A stretch of 64,000 nucleotides of DNA, taken from NCBI RefSeq assembly GCF_013403245.1, contig NZ_JACBNQ010000004.1:1-64000 (forward strand). The letters run 5' to 3'. A program made the position numbers and the translations under genes. How positions within the stretch are numbered: the stretch's first letter is position 1; every line of letters begins with the position of its first letter. Below the pieces are notes generated by a model. The model had not been told where the DNA came from and searched no databases. It saw only the letters and a list, made by a program, of their open reading frames with translations. This document shows, piece after piece, positions 32,328 through 40,893 of the stretch. This DNA comes from Sedimentibacter hydroxybenzoicus DSM 7310 (GTDB lineage Bacteria; Bacillota; Clostridia; Tissierellales; Sedimentibacteraceae).

Positions 32328-32988
32328 TGTTTTTCCAAATGTATTTTCAAAATTGCCGGATTTTTTTGAAAGTATTGTAGAGACATTCATAATGTTAGGC
32401 TGGTCAGGTTCAATTTCATTTGTTATAGGGATTATTTTAGGAATAATACTTACGGTTACAAAAAAGGGAGGAATTATTCAGAATATAGCAGTTTTTCAAG
32501 TGCTTGACAAGATTATAAATTTTTTCAGATCAATACCGTTCATCATATTGCTGGCAGGTGTAATGCCACTTACCAGACTAATTTCAGGAACTGCAATAGG
32601 TGTTGAGGGTGCTATAGTGCCCCTTGTGTTTGGGACAGTGCCGTTCTTTGCAAGGCAGATAGAGACGGCGCTTGCAGAAATGAACCCGGGACTTATAGAG
32701 GCGGCACAGTCAATGGGCTCAGGACCGCTGGAAATTATATTTCGCGTGTACCTGAGAGAGTGCATTCCGGGTATTGTAAGAGGAACAACCATTACCGCAA
32801 TCAGTCTCATTGGGCTTACGGCAATGGCAGGTGCAGTTGGAGCAGGAGGGCTTGGAGATTTTGCCATACGTTTCGGCTACCAAAGAAATCAAATTGATGT
32901 CACCTATGCTTCGGTTATAGTGTTGGTTGCTTTAGTAAGCATAATACAGATGATTGGAAGCGCTATAGTAAGGAAGAACAGCCATTGA
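32308..32988 (+). CDS. metI: Methionine ABC transporter permease
   Basis: 226-residue inner-membrane permease with five or so hydrophobic segments and the EAA-type coupling loop EAAQSMGSGPLEIIFRVYL. FFRSIPFIILLAGVMPLTR is characteristic of MetI. ATG 32308 follows GTGGAGGTGAT inside the metN 3' end. metQ follows after 33 bp. Confidence 0.94.
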   Translation: MQEFLSSVFPNVFSKLPDFFESIVETFIMLGWSGSISFVIGIILGIILTVTKKGGIIQNIAVFQVLDKIINFFRSIPFIILLAGVMPLTRLISGTAIGVEGAIVPLVFGTVPFFARQIETALAEMNPGLIEAAQSMGSGPLEIIFRVYLRECIPGIVRGTTITAISLIGLTAMAGAVGAGGLGDFAIRFGYQRNQIDVTYASVIVLVALVSIIQMIGSAIVRKNSH

Positions 32989-33021
32989 TACAAAAATTAT
33001 TAAAATTAAAGGAGAACAATT

Positions 33022-33849
33022 ATGAAAGCAAAGAAAATAATATCAATTTTAACAGCAATAGCTTTATTAGCATCATTTACAGCATGCTCAAAACCGAGTG
33101 ATGCCGAGAAAAAAGATACGACAACCGTAAAGGTGGGAGTTGTAGGAGAATCCAATGAAATGTGGGAGCCCGTAATTGAGAAACTGGCTAAGGAAGGAAT
33201 AGATATTAAGTTGGTGAGCTTTACAGATTATGGAACACCAAATAAGGCGTTAAACAATGGAGATACTGATTTGAATGCGTTCCAGCACTATGCATATCTT
33301 AATGGCGAAATTAAGAATAATGGATATGAAATTCAGTCAATAGGGGATACATTTATTTCGGCTATGAACATCTATTCTAACAAGGTTAAAAGTGTTGATG
33401 ATATAGGTGAAAAAGCAAAAATTGCAGTGCCTAATGACGCAACCAATGAAGGAAGAGCACTTAAAATTGTTGAAGCTGCAGGTCTTATTGAACTGAACAA
33501 GGAAGCGGGAGATGCACCTGAGTTATCTGATATAGTTTCAAACCCACTGAATCTTGAATTTGTTGAGGTTGATGCAGCAAATGTGTATGCTGTACTTCCG
33601 GATGTTACTGCGGCTGTTATAAATTGCAACTACGCATTGGATAATGGTTTAAATCCGGGAGAGGATTCAATATTCCAGGATGATGTGAGCTATTATGCGG
33701 GAAAAAGTTATGTAAATCTTATAGCTGCAAGAATAAAGGATGCCGATAATGAAATTTTCAAAAAAATCGTAGCAGAATATCAGTCTGAGGCTGTGGAAGG
33801 AATATACAATACAACTTTCAAAGGCGCATATAAACCGGCTTGGAAATAA
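33022..33849 (+). CDS. metQ: Methionine-binding lipoprotein
   Basis: 275-residue NlpA/MetQ-family lipoprotein. Signal peptide MKAKKIISILTAIALLASF with lipobox TAC (Cys at about 23). The mature part shows the family features VKVGVVGESNEMW, LNAFQHYAYLNGEI, IAVPNDATNEGRALKI, and VNLIAARIKDADNEIFKKIV. Binds methionine (some members D-Met or Met-containing peptides) and delivers it to MetNI. AAAGGAG precedes the ATG. Confidence 0.94.
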   Translation: MKAKKIISILTAIALLASFTACSKPSDAEKKDTTTVKVGVVGESNEMWEPVIEKLAKEGIDIKLVSFTDYGTPNKALNNGDTDLNAFQHYAYLNGEIKNNGYEIQSIGDTFISAMNIYSNKVKSVDDIGEKAKIAVPNDATNEGRALKIVEAAGLIELNKEAGDAPELSDIVSNPLNLEFVEVDAANVYAVLPDVTAAVINCNYALDNGLNPGEDSIFQDDVSYYAGKSYVNLIAARIKDADNEIFKKIVAEYQSEAVEGIYNTTFKGAYKPAWK

Positions 33850-33956
33850 GGTGAGGGTTACTGCAGAATTCAGAGCATAACAAATAAAAATCCGGGAAAT
33901 ATATACCTTAATTATGTGCGCGGAGGAATGAGGATAGAATCACATTCATAAAAGAC

Positions 33957-33984
33957 TTGAAATTATAATTTTTTAAGATATAAT
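33957..33984 (+). promoter_or_regulatory. Promoter of greA
   Basis: TTGAAA (33957-33962), 16-bp spacer, TATAAT (33979-33984). The region 33850-33956 shows nothing else I can name. Confidence 0.65.
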
Positions 33985-34036
33985 ATAATGACGGGTAATA
34001 ATGTTATTGAATAAGCACATGATAGTGGGTGAAAAG

Positions 34037-34510
34037 ATGGAAGCTAAAGAAATTCTGGTAACCGAAGCAGGTTATAAAGAACTTGTCGACGAATTAGAAT
34101 ATAGGAAAACTAAACTAAGAAAAGAAATTTCCGAAAGAATTAAAGGGGCGCTACAAGAAGGCGATTTAAGCGAAAATGCTGAGTATCACGAATCCAAGGA
34201 AGAGCAAAATAAAAACGAATCAAGAATAATTGTTCTTGAACATACTTTAAAATATACGAAAATAGTTAAGCATAATGAAAAGAAAAAAGACACAGTTCAA
34301 ATAGGCAGTCGGGTGAAAATCGAGGATTTGGAATTTGATGAAATTCTTGAACTTTCTATTGTTGGCGCTACGGAAGCGGATCCTGTTACGGGGAAAATTT
34401 CAAATGTGTCACCGCTTGGTTCAGCGCTTTTAGGAAAGAAAAAAGGTGTTACTGTAAGCGTCGATTCACCGGGTGGTGTCGTTAAATACGAAATTCTTGA
34501 AGTCAATTAA
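34037..34510 (+). CDS. greA: Transcription elongation factor GreA
   Basis: GreA rescues backtracked RNA polymerase by stimulating transcript cleavage. 157 residues from ATG 34037 (MEAKEILVTEAGYKEL), the normal length; in-frame ATGs at 34001 and 34019 would add up to 12 residues and lack a good site, while GTGGGTG precedes 34037. The N-terminal coiled coil carries the tip acidic residues in EGDLSENAEYHESKEEQ; the C-terminal FKBP-like domain has VTGKISNVSPLGSALLGKK. Followed by a strong terminator, so monocistronic. Confidence 0.94.
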   Translation: MEAKEILVTEAGYKELVDELEYRKTKLRKEISERIKGALQEGDLSENAEYHESKEEQNKNESRIIVLEHTLKYTKIVKHNEKKKDTVQIGSRVKIEDLEFDEILELSIVGATEADPVTGKISNVSPLGSALLGKKKGVTVSVDSPGGVVKYEILEVN

Positions 34511-34524
34511 CCAAAGGTTTGATT

Positions 34525-34567
34525 AAGCTTTGCGATTTAAAATAATTGCAAAGCTTTATTTTTTTAA
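34525..34567 (+). terminator. Terminator of greA
   Basis: AAGCTTTGC (34525-34533) pairs with GCAAAGCTT (34548-34556), 9 bp perfect, then TATTTTTTT. Confidence 0.85.
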
Positions 34568-34586
34568 TGCGAAACAGTATTAACAC

Positions 34587-34615
34587 TTGAAGATTTTATG
34601 TTATAATTGTATAAT
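34587..34615 (+). promoter_or_regulatory. Promoter of the DUF1385-prmC-prfA unit
   Basis: TTGAAG (34587-34592), 17-bp spacer, TATAAT (34610-34615). Confidence 0.65.
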
Positions 34616-34676
34616 AATTTGAAGTGTGTTCATTTTACGGTAATATCGGTAAAATGACAATAAAAAAGGGGACGAA

Positions 34677-35621
34677 ATGAGTAATACAGAAAAAAAAGAA
34701 GTTAAAAGAACCAGTATAGGCGGTCAGGCACTCATTGAAGGAATTATGATGAAAGGACCTGAAAGAATTGCGACAGCAGTCAGAAAGCCGGATGGGGAAA
34801 TAGTTGTTAAAGAAAGTGAAATCAATCAAAAATTTAAACATAAATTTTTTAAGCTACCGGTCATAAGAGGGAGTTTTGTGCTGATAGACTCCTTGGTTAC
34901 AGGTGTAAAAGAGCTTATGTATTCTGCTGAATTTTATGGAGAAGATTATGAAGAGGATGCTTTAGATAAATTTCTTAAAAAGGTTTTTAAGGATAAAGCA
35001 GATACAGCAATTGTTTACGTTTCCGTAATAATTGCACTACTGTTTTCAGTAGGAATATTCATATTAGGGCCGACGCTTTTGACAAATGTAATAAAAGGTA
35101 TGGTTGATAACAATTTGATATTAAATTTTGTTGAAGGCATAATAAGAGTGGGATTGTTTGTTTTATATGTATATTTTATTGCCAAATTAAATGATATAAA
35201 AAGAGTGTTCATGTATCACGGAGCAGAGCATAAAACCATATACTGCTATGAAAACAATGAAGAGCTTACGGTTGAAAATGTCAGAAAATACACTACGCTT
35301 CACCCAAGGTGCGGAACCAGCTTCATGATTAATGTAATGATTATAAGCATATTGGTCTTTTCATTTTTTGGATGGCCTAATCCGCTGATGAGGTTAGCTA
35401 TAAGGTTGGCAATGCTGCCTGTTATAGCGGGCTTATCATATGAGTTGAACAAATATGTAGGGAAATGTAATGAAGAAAATATTTTTACGAAAATAATTAC
35501 CTATCCGGGTTTTCAAATACAAAAGATAACTACAGCTGAGCCGGACGATTCTATGATTGAGGTAGCGATTAAGGCGATGGAAAGAGTTATTCCGCGAGAT
35601 GGAGCAGATGATACATGGTAA
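34677..35621 (+). CDS. DUF1385 (YqhQ-like) membrane protein
   Basis: 314 residues. Family hallmarks: GGQALIEGIMMKGPERIATAVR near the N-terminus in two blocks, YHGAEHKTIYCYE, TLHPRCGTSFM. Hydrophobic helices at about 115-140, 155-175 and 220-255. Conserved in Bacillota just before prmC-prfA, as here (7-nt overlap with prmC). Its function is unknown; the HGAEHKT and HPRCGT segments suggest metal or cofactor binding, which is speculation. Confidence 0.88.
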   Translation: MSNTEKKEVKRTSIGGQALIEGIMMKGPERIATAVRKPDGEIVVKESEINQKFKHKFFKLPVIRGSFVLIDSLVTGVKELMYSAEFYGEDYEEDALDKFLKKVFKDKADTAIVYVSVIIALLFSVGIFILGPTLLTNVIKGMVDNNLILNFVEGIIRVGLFVLYVYFIAKLNDIKRVFMYHGAEHKTIYCYENNEELTVENVRKYTTLHPRCGTSFMINVMIISILVFSFFGWPNPLMRLAIRLAMLPVIAGLSYELNKYVGKCNEENIFTKIITYPGFQIQKITTAEPDDSMIEVAIKAMERVIPRDGADDTW

Positions 35622-36469
35622 CAATTGAAAAATTGTTAAAGGACGGTATTGATATTATAAAAAAAAGGGATTATAACAATCCCAATCTTGATGTGCAGCT
35701 AATCTTATCTCATTTGCTTTCAAAGGATAAGATATATTTGCATGTGCACAGAAAAAATGAAGTCAGCAATGATATTGCGGCGAAATTCTATGAAATGTCG
35801 AGAAAAAGAAATGAGGGATATCCTCTTCAATATATGACCAATTCCCAGGAGTTCATGGGTTTGGATTTTTATGTTCAGGAAGGCGTTCTTGTGCCGAGGC
35901 CTGATACGGAAATTTTAGTTGAGAAAATTATAAAGATAGCAGGTAAATATGAGAGAAAAATTAATATTTTGGATATCGGCACCGGCAGCGGAGCCATAGC
36001 TGTTTCACTGGGATATTATTTAAAAAATTCAGCAGTTACAGCTATGGATATAAGTGATATTGCCTTGAAAACAACAGAAATAAATATCAATAAACATAAC
36101 TTAACCAACATAGGATTAATAAAAGCTGATATTTTCAATTATGATTTTAATAATGAAAAATACGATATAGTAGTTTCAAATCCGCCCTATATTGAAAGTG
36201 ATGTAATAAAGGAGCTTCCGATAGAGGTGTCAGCCTATGAACCGAAGCTTGCTCTTGACGGTGGAGATGACGGATTAAATTATTACAGGCATATAGTAAA
36301 AGTGTTTAAGGATATTTGCAAGGAAGATTCAATTCTTGCGGTAGAAATAGGTTATAACCAAAGAGAAGCTGTTACTGAAATGTTTAATAGTGCAAATTTG
36401 TTTAACAGAGTAGAATATGATAAGGATTATGGCGGCAATGACCGCGTAATTACCGGCTATATACGATAG
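35615..36469 (+). CDS. prmC: Peptide chain release factor N(5)-glutamine methyltransferase
   Basis: SAM-dependent enzyme that methylates the GGQ glutamine of release factors. 284 residues with an N-terminal helical domain, SAM-binding [19 protein letters not shown], and the catalytic NPPY in [24 protein letters not shown] before the SAM motif is also typical. It overlaps the DUF1385 gene and precedes its substrate gene prfA by 11 bp. Confidence 0.95.
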   Translation: MVTIEKLLKDGIDIIKKRDYNNPNLDVQLILSHLLSKDKIYLHVHRKNEVSNDIAAKFYEMSRKRNEGYPLQYMTNSQEFMGLDFYVQEGVLVPRPDTEILVEKIIKIAGKYERKINILDIGTGSGAIAVSLGYYLKNSAVTAMDISDIALKTTEININKHNLTNIGLIKADIFNYDFNNEKYDIVVSNPPYIESDVIKELPIEVSAYEPKLALDGGDDGLNYYRHIVKVFKDICKEDSILAVEIGYNQREAVTEMFNSANLFNRVEYDKDYGGNDRVITGYIR

Positions 36470-36480
36470 AGAGGTATAAA

Positions 36481-37551
36481 ATGTTAGAAAAATTAGAGGA
36501 TTTAAAAAATAAATATATAGAATTAAGCGAAAAAATTTCAGACCCTGAAATATTGAGCGATTCACAAAAATTACAAAAATTTATGAAGGAACAAGCTCAG
36601 CTTGAGCCCATAGTAACTAAATACAATGAGTACATGGAAATATTTGCGCAGTTAAATGATTCCAAAGAAATGCTTAAAGAAAAGTTAGACGAAGATTTTA
36701 AAGAAATGGTAAAGGAAGAAGTTAAGGAACTTACTGAAAGGGAAGAAGAATTAATGCAGGAAATCAAAATACTGCTTTTACCAAAAGACCCTAATGATGA
36801 TAAGGATGTAATCGTCGAAATAAGGGCAGGTGTTGGAGGAGATGAGGCAGGCTTATTTGCAGGAAATCTTTTAAGGATGTATTTAAGATATGCGGAAAGA
36901 AAAGGCTGGAAGACTGAATTCATTTCTGTTAATGAGCAAGGCGTAGGCGGATATAAGGAAGTAATATTTTCTATAAAAGGAAAGGGAGCATATTCTAAAT
37001 TAAAATATGAAAGCGGTGTTCACAGAGTTCAGCGTGTTCCCGACACAGAATCCAGCGGACGTATACACACATCATCAGCTACTGTTGCGGTACTTCCCGA
37101 GGCAGATGACATTGATATTGAAATCAATCCGAATGATGTAAGAGTGGATGTTTTCCGATCGTCAGGAAACGGCGGACAGAGCGTTAATACTACGGACTCC
37201 GCGGTTCGACTTACACACATACCAACAGGTATAGTAATTTCGAGCCAGGATGAGAAATCACAGCTGAAAAATAAAGATAAGGCATTTAAGGTACTTAAAG
37301 CAAAGCTGTATGACAAATACATGCAGGAGCAAAATGATGAGCTTGCCCAGGAAAGAAAAAGTCAGGTTGGTTCGGGAGACAGAAGTGAAAGAATCAGGAC
37401 ATATAACTTCCCTCAGGGGAGAGTGACAGATCATAGAATCGGACTTACTCTTTATAAGTTAGATTCATTTATAGATGGGGACATAACGGAAATGATTGAA
37501 GCTTTACTGACCTCCGATCAGGCGGAAAAGCTGAATAATATTTCGGAGTAA
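36481..37551 (+). CDS. prfA: Peptide chain release factor 1
   Basis: RF1 recognises UAA and UAG and releases the finished protein. 356 residues. The GGQ motif is in [18 protein letters not shown], and the stop-recognition domain has the [20 protein letters not shown] region before it. C-terminal [20 protein letters not shown] is conserved. Normal length; AGAGGTA precedes the ATG. Confidence 0.96.
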   Translation: MLEKLEDLKNKYIELSEKISDPEILSDSQKLQKFMKEQAQLEPIVTKYNEYMEIFAQLNDSKEMLKEKLDEDFKEMVKEEVKELTEREEELMQEIKILLLPKDPNDDKDVIVEIRAGVGGDEAGLFAGNLLRMYLRYAERKGWKTEFISVNEQGVGGYKEVIFSIKGKGAYSKLKYESGVHRVQRVPDTESSGRIHTSSATVAVLPEADDIDIEINPNDVRVDVFRSSGNGGQSVNTTDSAVRLTHIPTGIVISSQDEKSQLKNKDKAFKVLKAKLYDKYMQEQNDELAQERKSQVGSGDRSERIRTYNFPQGRVTDHRIGLTLYKLDSFIDGDITEMIEALLTSDQAEKLNNISE

Positions 37552-37563
37552 TAAGAGGTAATT

Positions 37564-37809
37564 ATGAGAATAGATAAATATTTAAAGAATGCGCGTATAA
37601 TTAAAAGAAGAACTGTTGCTAAGGAAGCCTGTGAACAGGGAAGGGTATTGGTTAACGGCAAGACTGCAAAGCCGGGAACAGAAGTGGATGCGGGAGATGA
37701 AATAGAAATTATTTTTGGCACAAAACCTATGAAAATAAAGGTGGAACAGGTTCTGGAACATGTGGTTAAGGATGCGTATAAAGAAATGTACAGTATAATA
37801 AATGATTAA
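37564..37809 (+). CDS. S4-domain RNA-binding protein (RqcP/YabO-like)
   Basis: 81-residue basic protein consisting of one S4 domain: MRIDKYLKNARIIKRRTVAK, ACEQGRVLVNGKTAKPGTEV, GDEIEIIFG. This is the size and pattern of RqcP/YabO/Hsp15-type proteins; RqcP stabilises P-site tRNA during C-terminal tailing of stalled nascent chains. In many Bacillota the gene lies in the yabO-divIC or mazG region; here it is 12 bp after prfA, keeping it with translation-termination genes. Confidence 0.85.
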   Translation: MRIDKYLKNARIIKRRTVAKEACEQGRVLVNGKTAKPGTEVDAGDEIEIIFGTKPMKIKVEQVLEHVVKDAYKEMYSIIND

Positions 37810-37860
37810 AGATAATATTTTGGGGTATATATAAAATGTTGAGATAAAGTAAGTCAGTAA

Positions 37861-37873
37861 ATGGCAATGCCAT
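37861..37873. promoter_or_regulatory. Palindrome upstream of rubrerythrin
   Basis: ATGGCA-A-TGCCAT, a perfect 13-bp palindrome 27 bp before the rubrerythrin start. Possible operator or 5' hairpin; no classic PerR box is visible. Confidence 0.35.
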
Positions 37874-37899
37874 TAAAATATTATTTATGAGGTGGAAAG

Positions 37900-38436
37900 A
37901 TGAATTTAAAAGGAACAAAGACAGAACAAAATCTATTGACTGCATTTGCAGGTGAATCACAGGCACACGTAAAGTACACATATTATCAGAACAAGGCTAA
38001 AAAAGATGGTTACGTGCAAATAAGCAAATATTTTGAAGAAACTGCAAGAAATGAAAGAGAACACGCAAAAATCTGGTTCAAGCTATTACATGACGGAATT
38101 CAGGGTACAGAATTCAATTTAGCAGATGCAGCTGCAGGTGAAAATTATGAATGGACTGATATGTATGCTAACTTCGCAAAGGATGCAAAAGAAGAAGGCT
38201 TTAATAAAATAGCGTATTTATTTGAAGCAGTAGGAAAAATAGAAAAAGGCCACGAAGAAAGATATTTGGCATTACTTGACAACTTGAAAACAGGAAAAGT
38301 ATTTAAAAGAGAAACTGAAACAGTTTGGATTTGCGATAACTGCGGTCACGTTCATCGTGGCAGCGAAGCTCCAAAGGTATGTCCTGTATGTGATCATCCG
38401 CAAGCTCACTTCGAACTATACACAAAAGCATATTAA
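37900..38436 (+). CDS. rbr: Rubrerythrin
   Basis: 178-residue peroxide-detoxifying protein of anaerobes. N-terminal ferritin-like di-iron domain: [33 protein letters not shown], and the second pair in [15 protein letters not shown]-terminal rubredoxin domain with [10 protein letters not shown] and [11 protein letters not shown] (two CxxC). Start backed by GAGGTGG. It receives electrons from NADH via rubredoxin-type partners to reduce hydrogen peroxide (family knowledge). A MITE and terminator follow. Confidence 0.95.
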   Translation: MNLKGTKTEQNLLTAFAGESQAHVKYTYYQNKAKKDGYVQISKYFEETARNEREHAKIWFKLLHDGIQGTEFNLADAAAGENYEWTDMYANFAKDAKEEGFNKIAYLFEAVGKIEKGHEERYLALLDNLKTGKVFKRETETVWICDNCGHVHRGSEAPKVCPVCDHPQAHFELYTKAY

Positions 38437-38443
38437 TATTTAA

Positions 38444-38561
38444 GGCTGCTGAAAAAGCCCCCCTGCGTCGTTGCCGCTGCGCCGGTCAATCCTCACGTAT
38501 GTCTAATACGCTGCGGTTGCCCGCCTTCCGGCGCCTTGCAGGATGAACTTTTTCAACAGCC
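38444..38561. repeat. About 118-bp MITE-like repeat, copy 2
   Basis: GGCTGCTGAAAAAG at the left and CTTTTTCAACAGCC at the right. The interior matches copy 1 (7243-7359) over most of its length, including CGTATGTCTAATACG. It lies between rbr and its terminator. Confidence 0.85.
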
Positions 38562-38576
38562 TTTTGTTGTTTATTT

Positions 38577-38613
38577 AAGGCAGAATTCGTCGGAATTCTG
38601 CCTTTGCTTTTTT
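38577..38613 (+). terminator. Terminator after rubrerythrin
   Basis: AAGGCAGAATTC pairs with GAATTCTGCCTT around a 3-base loop, then TGCTTTTTTT. The MITE copy lies between rbr and this terminator. Confidence 0.85.
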
Positions 38614-38674
38614 TATTAACACTTCACTATATTGAGAATAAAATGATTATTATTGATATAGAGGAAGTGATATT

Positions 38675-39250
38675 ATGGCTATAAGAATATTTATAGATCA
38701 GGGACATAACCCTACGGGATTTCATAATACGGGCGCAAGGGGACACGGCTTGATAGAGGAGGATATTACGTATCAGGTAGGACAATATTTAGCCGGCATG
38801 CTTGGAAATGATCCGAGATTTGAGGTTATGCTGTCCAGACCTACACCTACAACTGTGTTAGGTACAAACAATACGACGAGCTTAGCGGAGAGGGTACGCA
38901 TGGCAAATGAATGGCCTGCAAATTATTTTATAAGTATACATGCCAATGCTAATGTAAATCCTAATATCAGAGGAGCGGAAATGTATATTTACAGTTACAA
39001 TACACAAGCTGACTGGCTCGCTCAGCATATAATGAACGGATTAGTGGATTTCACGGATCTTACCGATAACGGCATAAGATTAAATCCAACCTTGTACGTG
39101 CTTCGAAATACTAATATGCCTGCAGTACTTGTAGAAATGGGATATTTGACAAATCCCCAGGATGCGGCGATTATAAGAGACCAGCAATGGAATATCGCAT
39201 ACGGTATTTACAGGGGTATATTAAATTATTTTGGTTTCATGCCTATGTAG
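38675..39250 (+). CDS. N-acetylmuramoyl-L-alanine amidase (Amidase_3)
   Basis: 191-residue zinc amidase that cuts the MurNAc-L-Ala bond of peptidoglycan. Zinc ligands in IFIDQGHNP (His10), the Glu of GLIEEDITY and ISIHANANVN (His); the catalytic glutamate is in VLVEMGYLTNPQD. No signal peptide or cell-wall-binding domain: the protein starts straight at the first beta strand (MAIRIFIDQGH). Export route is therefore unclear; some spore-related or phage-type amidases are also unadorned. GAGGAAGTGA precedes the ATG. Confidence 0.88.
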   Translation: MAIRIFIDQGHNPTGFHNTGARGHGLIEEDITYQVGQYLAGMLGNDPRFEVMLSRPTPTTVLGTNNTTSLAERVRMANEWPANYFISIHANANVNPNIRGAEMYIYSYNTQADWLAQHIMNGLVDFTDLTDNGIRLNPTLYVLRNTNMPAVLVEMGYLTNPQDAAIIRDQQWNIAYGIYRGILNYFGFMPM

Positions 39251-39276
39251 TTACTACTAACGATAACTGTTAATTT

Positions 39277-39350
39277 GTCATCCTGAGAACTTTAGCTCGA
39301 AGGATCTCAGAATTTAAAAGCTGAGATTCCTCGCTAACGCTCAGAATGAC
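39277..39350. repeat. Palindromic repeat, GTCAT...ATGAC family, copy 2
   Basis: GTCATCCTGAG at the left and CTCAGAATGAC at the right; an inner pair GGATCTCAG/CTGAGATTCC makes a long hairpin. It shares GAGATTCCTCGCT with copy 1 at 25982. Confidence 0.8.
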
Positions 39351-39392
39351 AGGAAAGTACGGTAGATGTATGTTCATATTTCGTATTTTTGC

Positions 39393-39420
39393 TTGCAATA
39401 TCGCTTAAGTATGCTATAAT
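39393..39420 (+). promoter_or_regulatory. Promoter of argH
   Basis: TTGCAA (39393-39398), 16-bp spacer, TATAAT (39415-39420), 42 bp before the ATG. Confidence 0.6.
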
Positions 39421-39462
39421 AAATAAACAAATTATTGCATATTTAATTAAAGAGGTAGATAG

Positions 39463-40848
39463 ATGGCTAATTTATGGAGTGGAAGATTTGAAAAAGGTAT
39501 GGACAAAATTGTTGAAGACTTCAACGCTTCAATTTTTTTTGATAAAAGGCTGTATGAATGTGATATTGAGGGAAGTATAGCTCACATAACGATGCTTTGC
39601 GAACAAGGAATTGTTACGGCAGATGAAAAAAGTAAAATAATCTCAGAATTAAACAACATTAAAGAGGAAGTTAAAAGAGGCGAAATAGAATTCAGTGTCC
39701 ATGATGAGGATATACACATGGCTATTGAAGGAATATTGATTAAGCGCCTTGGAGATACGGGTAAAAAGCTTCACACTGCGAGAAGCAGAAATGATCAGGT
39801 TGCAGTTGATACCAGGTTATATGTCAAAAAGGAAATAAAAAATATATTAGATGTATTAAATTATTTAGAAAATGTTCTTTTGGAAAAATCAGAAAAATAT
39901 TACGATAAAATAATGGTCGGTTTTACACATATGCAGCATGCGCAGCCTGTAACCATTGGATTTCATTTAATGGCATATTTTCAGATGTTTAAAAGGGACA
40001 TGGAAAGGTTCATTCAATGCTTTGACAGAACAGATTACAATCCTCTCGGTTCATGTGCCCTTGCAGGAACAACAATTCCTATTGACAGGTACAGAACAGC
40101 GGAATTGTTAGGATTTAAGAATGTAACCGAAAATGCAATGGACTCTGTCAGTGACAGAGATTATATACTGGAGCTTATGAGTGTCGGATCCATTTGCATG
40201 ATGCATATCAGCAGAATGGCAGAGGAGTTTGTATATTGGAATTCACAGGAATTTAGTTATATATCCATCGATGACGGATTTTGCACGGGCAGCAGTATTA
40301 TGCCTCAAAAGAAAAATCCGGATATGGCAGAACTGCTAAGAGGTAAGGTCGGCAGAATATACGGTAATTTAATACAGCTATTGACAGTTATGAAAGCCAC
40401 GCCTCTTGCCTACAATAAGGATTTTCAGGAAGACAAGGAGAGCTTGTTTGATACTATTGACACATTAAAAAACAGTATTTTAATATTGGCTAAAATGCTT
40501 GAGAAAACCGAGTTTATTGTTGAAAATATTCAAAAACATTTAAACAGCGGATTTTTAAACGCTACGGATATAGCGGAAAATTTCGTAAAAATAAACATCC
40601 CTTTCAGGGAAGCTCATGAACTGGTGGGAAAAATGGTTAAATACTCCGAGAATAATCATAAGCAACTTGAAGAGCTGACAGACGAGGATTTACAGAAAAT
40701 CGACATGAGATTGAATAAAGCAATGCTGCCGGATTTAAGCATGGAGGGTTGTGTAAACGGAAGGGTGTCTTATGGAGGAACAGCTCCTTCTGAGGTGCAG
40801 AGACAAATAAACAAAGGGAAGGAATGGATAGAGAAAATAGTATATTAA
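39463..40848 (+). CDS. argH: Argininosuccinate lyase
   Basis: Last step of arginine synthesis: argininosuccinate to arginine and fumarate. 461 residues. MANLWSGRFEKGMDKIVEDF, VHDEDIHMAIE, KLHTARSRNDQVAVDTRLY, THMQHAQPVTIGFH (catalytic His), and the superfamily signature GSSIMPQKKNPD. AGAGGTAG precedes the ATG. argG is not next to it, which is somewhat unusual, so arginine genes are split. A GC-rich stem-loop ends the transcript. Confidence 0.96.
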   Translation: MANLWSGRFEKGMDKIVEDFNASIFFDKRLYECDIEGSIAHITMLCEQGIVTADEKSKIISELNNIKEEVKRGEIEFSVHDEDIHMAIEGILIKRLGDTGKKLHTARSRNDQVAVDTRLYVKKEIKNILDVLNYLENVLLEKSEKYYDKIMVGFTHMQHAQPVTIGFHLMAYFQMFKRDMERFIQCFDRTDYNPLGSCALAGTTIPIDRYRTAELLGFKNVTENAMDSVSDRDYILELMSVGSICMMHISRMAEEFVYWNSQEFSYISIDDGFCTGSSIMPQKKNPDMAELLRGKVGRIYGNLIQLLTVMKATPLAYNKDFQEDKESLFDTIDTLKNSILILAKMLEKTEFIVENIQKHLNSGFLNATDIAENFVKINIPFREAHELVGKMVKYSENNHKQLEELTDEDLQKIDMRLNKAMLPDLSMEGCVNGRVSYGGTAPSEVQRQINKGKEWIEKIVY

Positions 40849-40872
40849 GAGGGAACGGCTTGCCGTTCCCTC
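40849..40872. terminator. Stem-loop between convergent argH and M20 gene
   Basis: GAGGGAACGGC (40849-40859) pairs with GCCGTTCCCTC (40862-40872) around TT; 11-bp perfect stem. No long T-run follows, so it acts as a terminator only probably. Confidence 0.6.
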
Positions 40873-40893
40873 AGATATTATTTTGCAGCATTA

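Noticed and set aside
39389-39580. 63-codon ORF overlapping the argH start
   Set aside because: Runs through the argH promoter and the argH 5' coding region in another frame; argH itself has a good site and full motifs.
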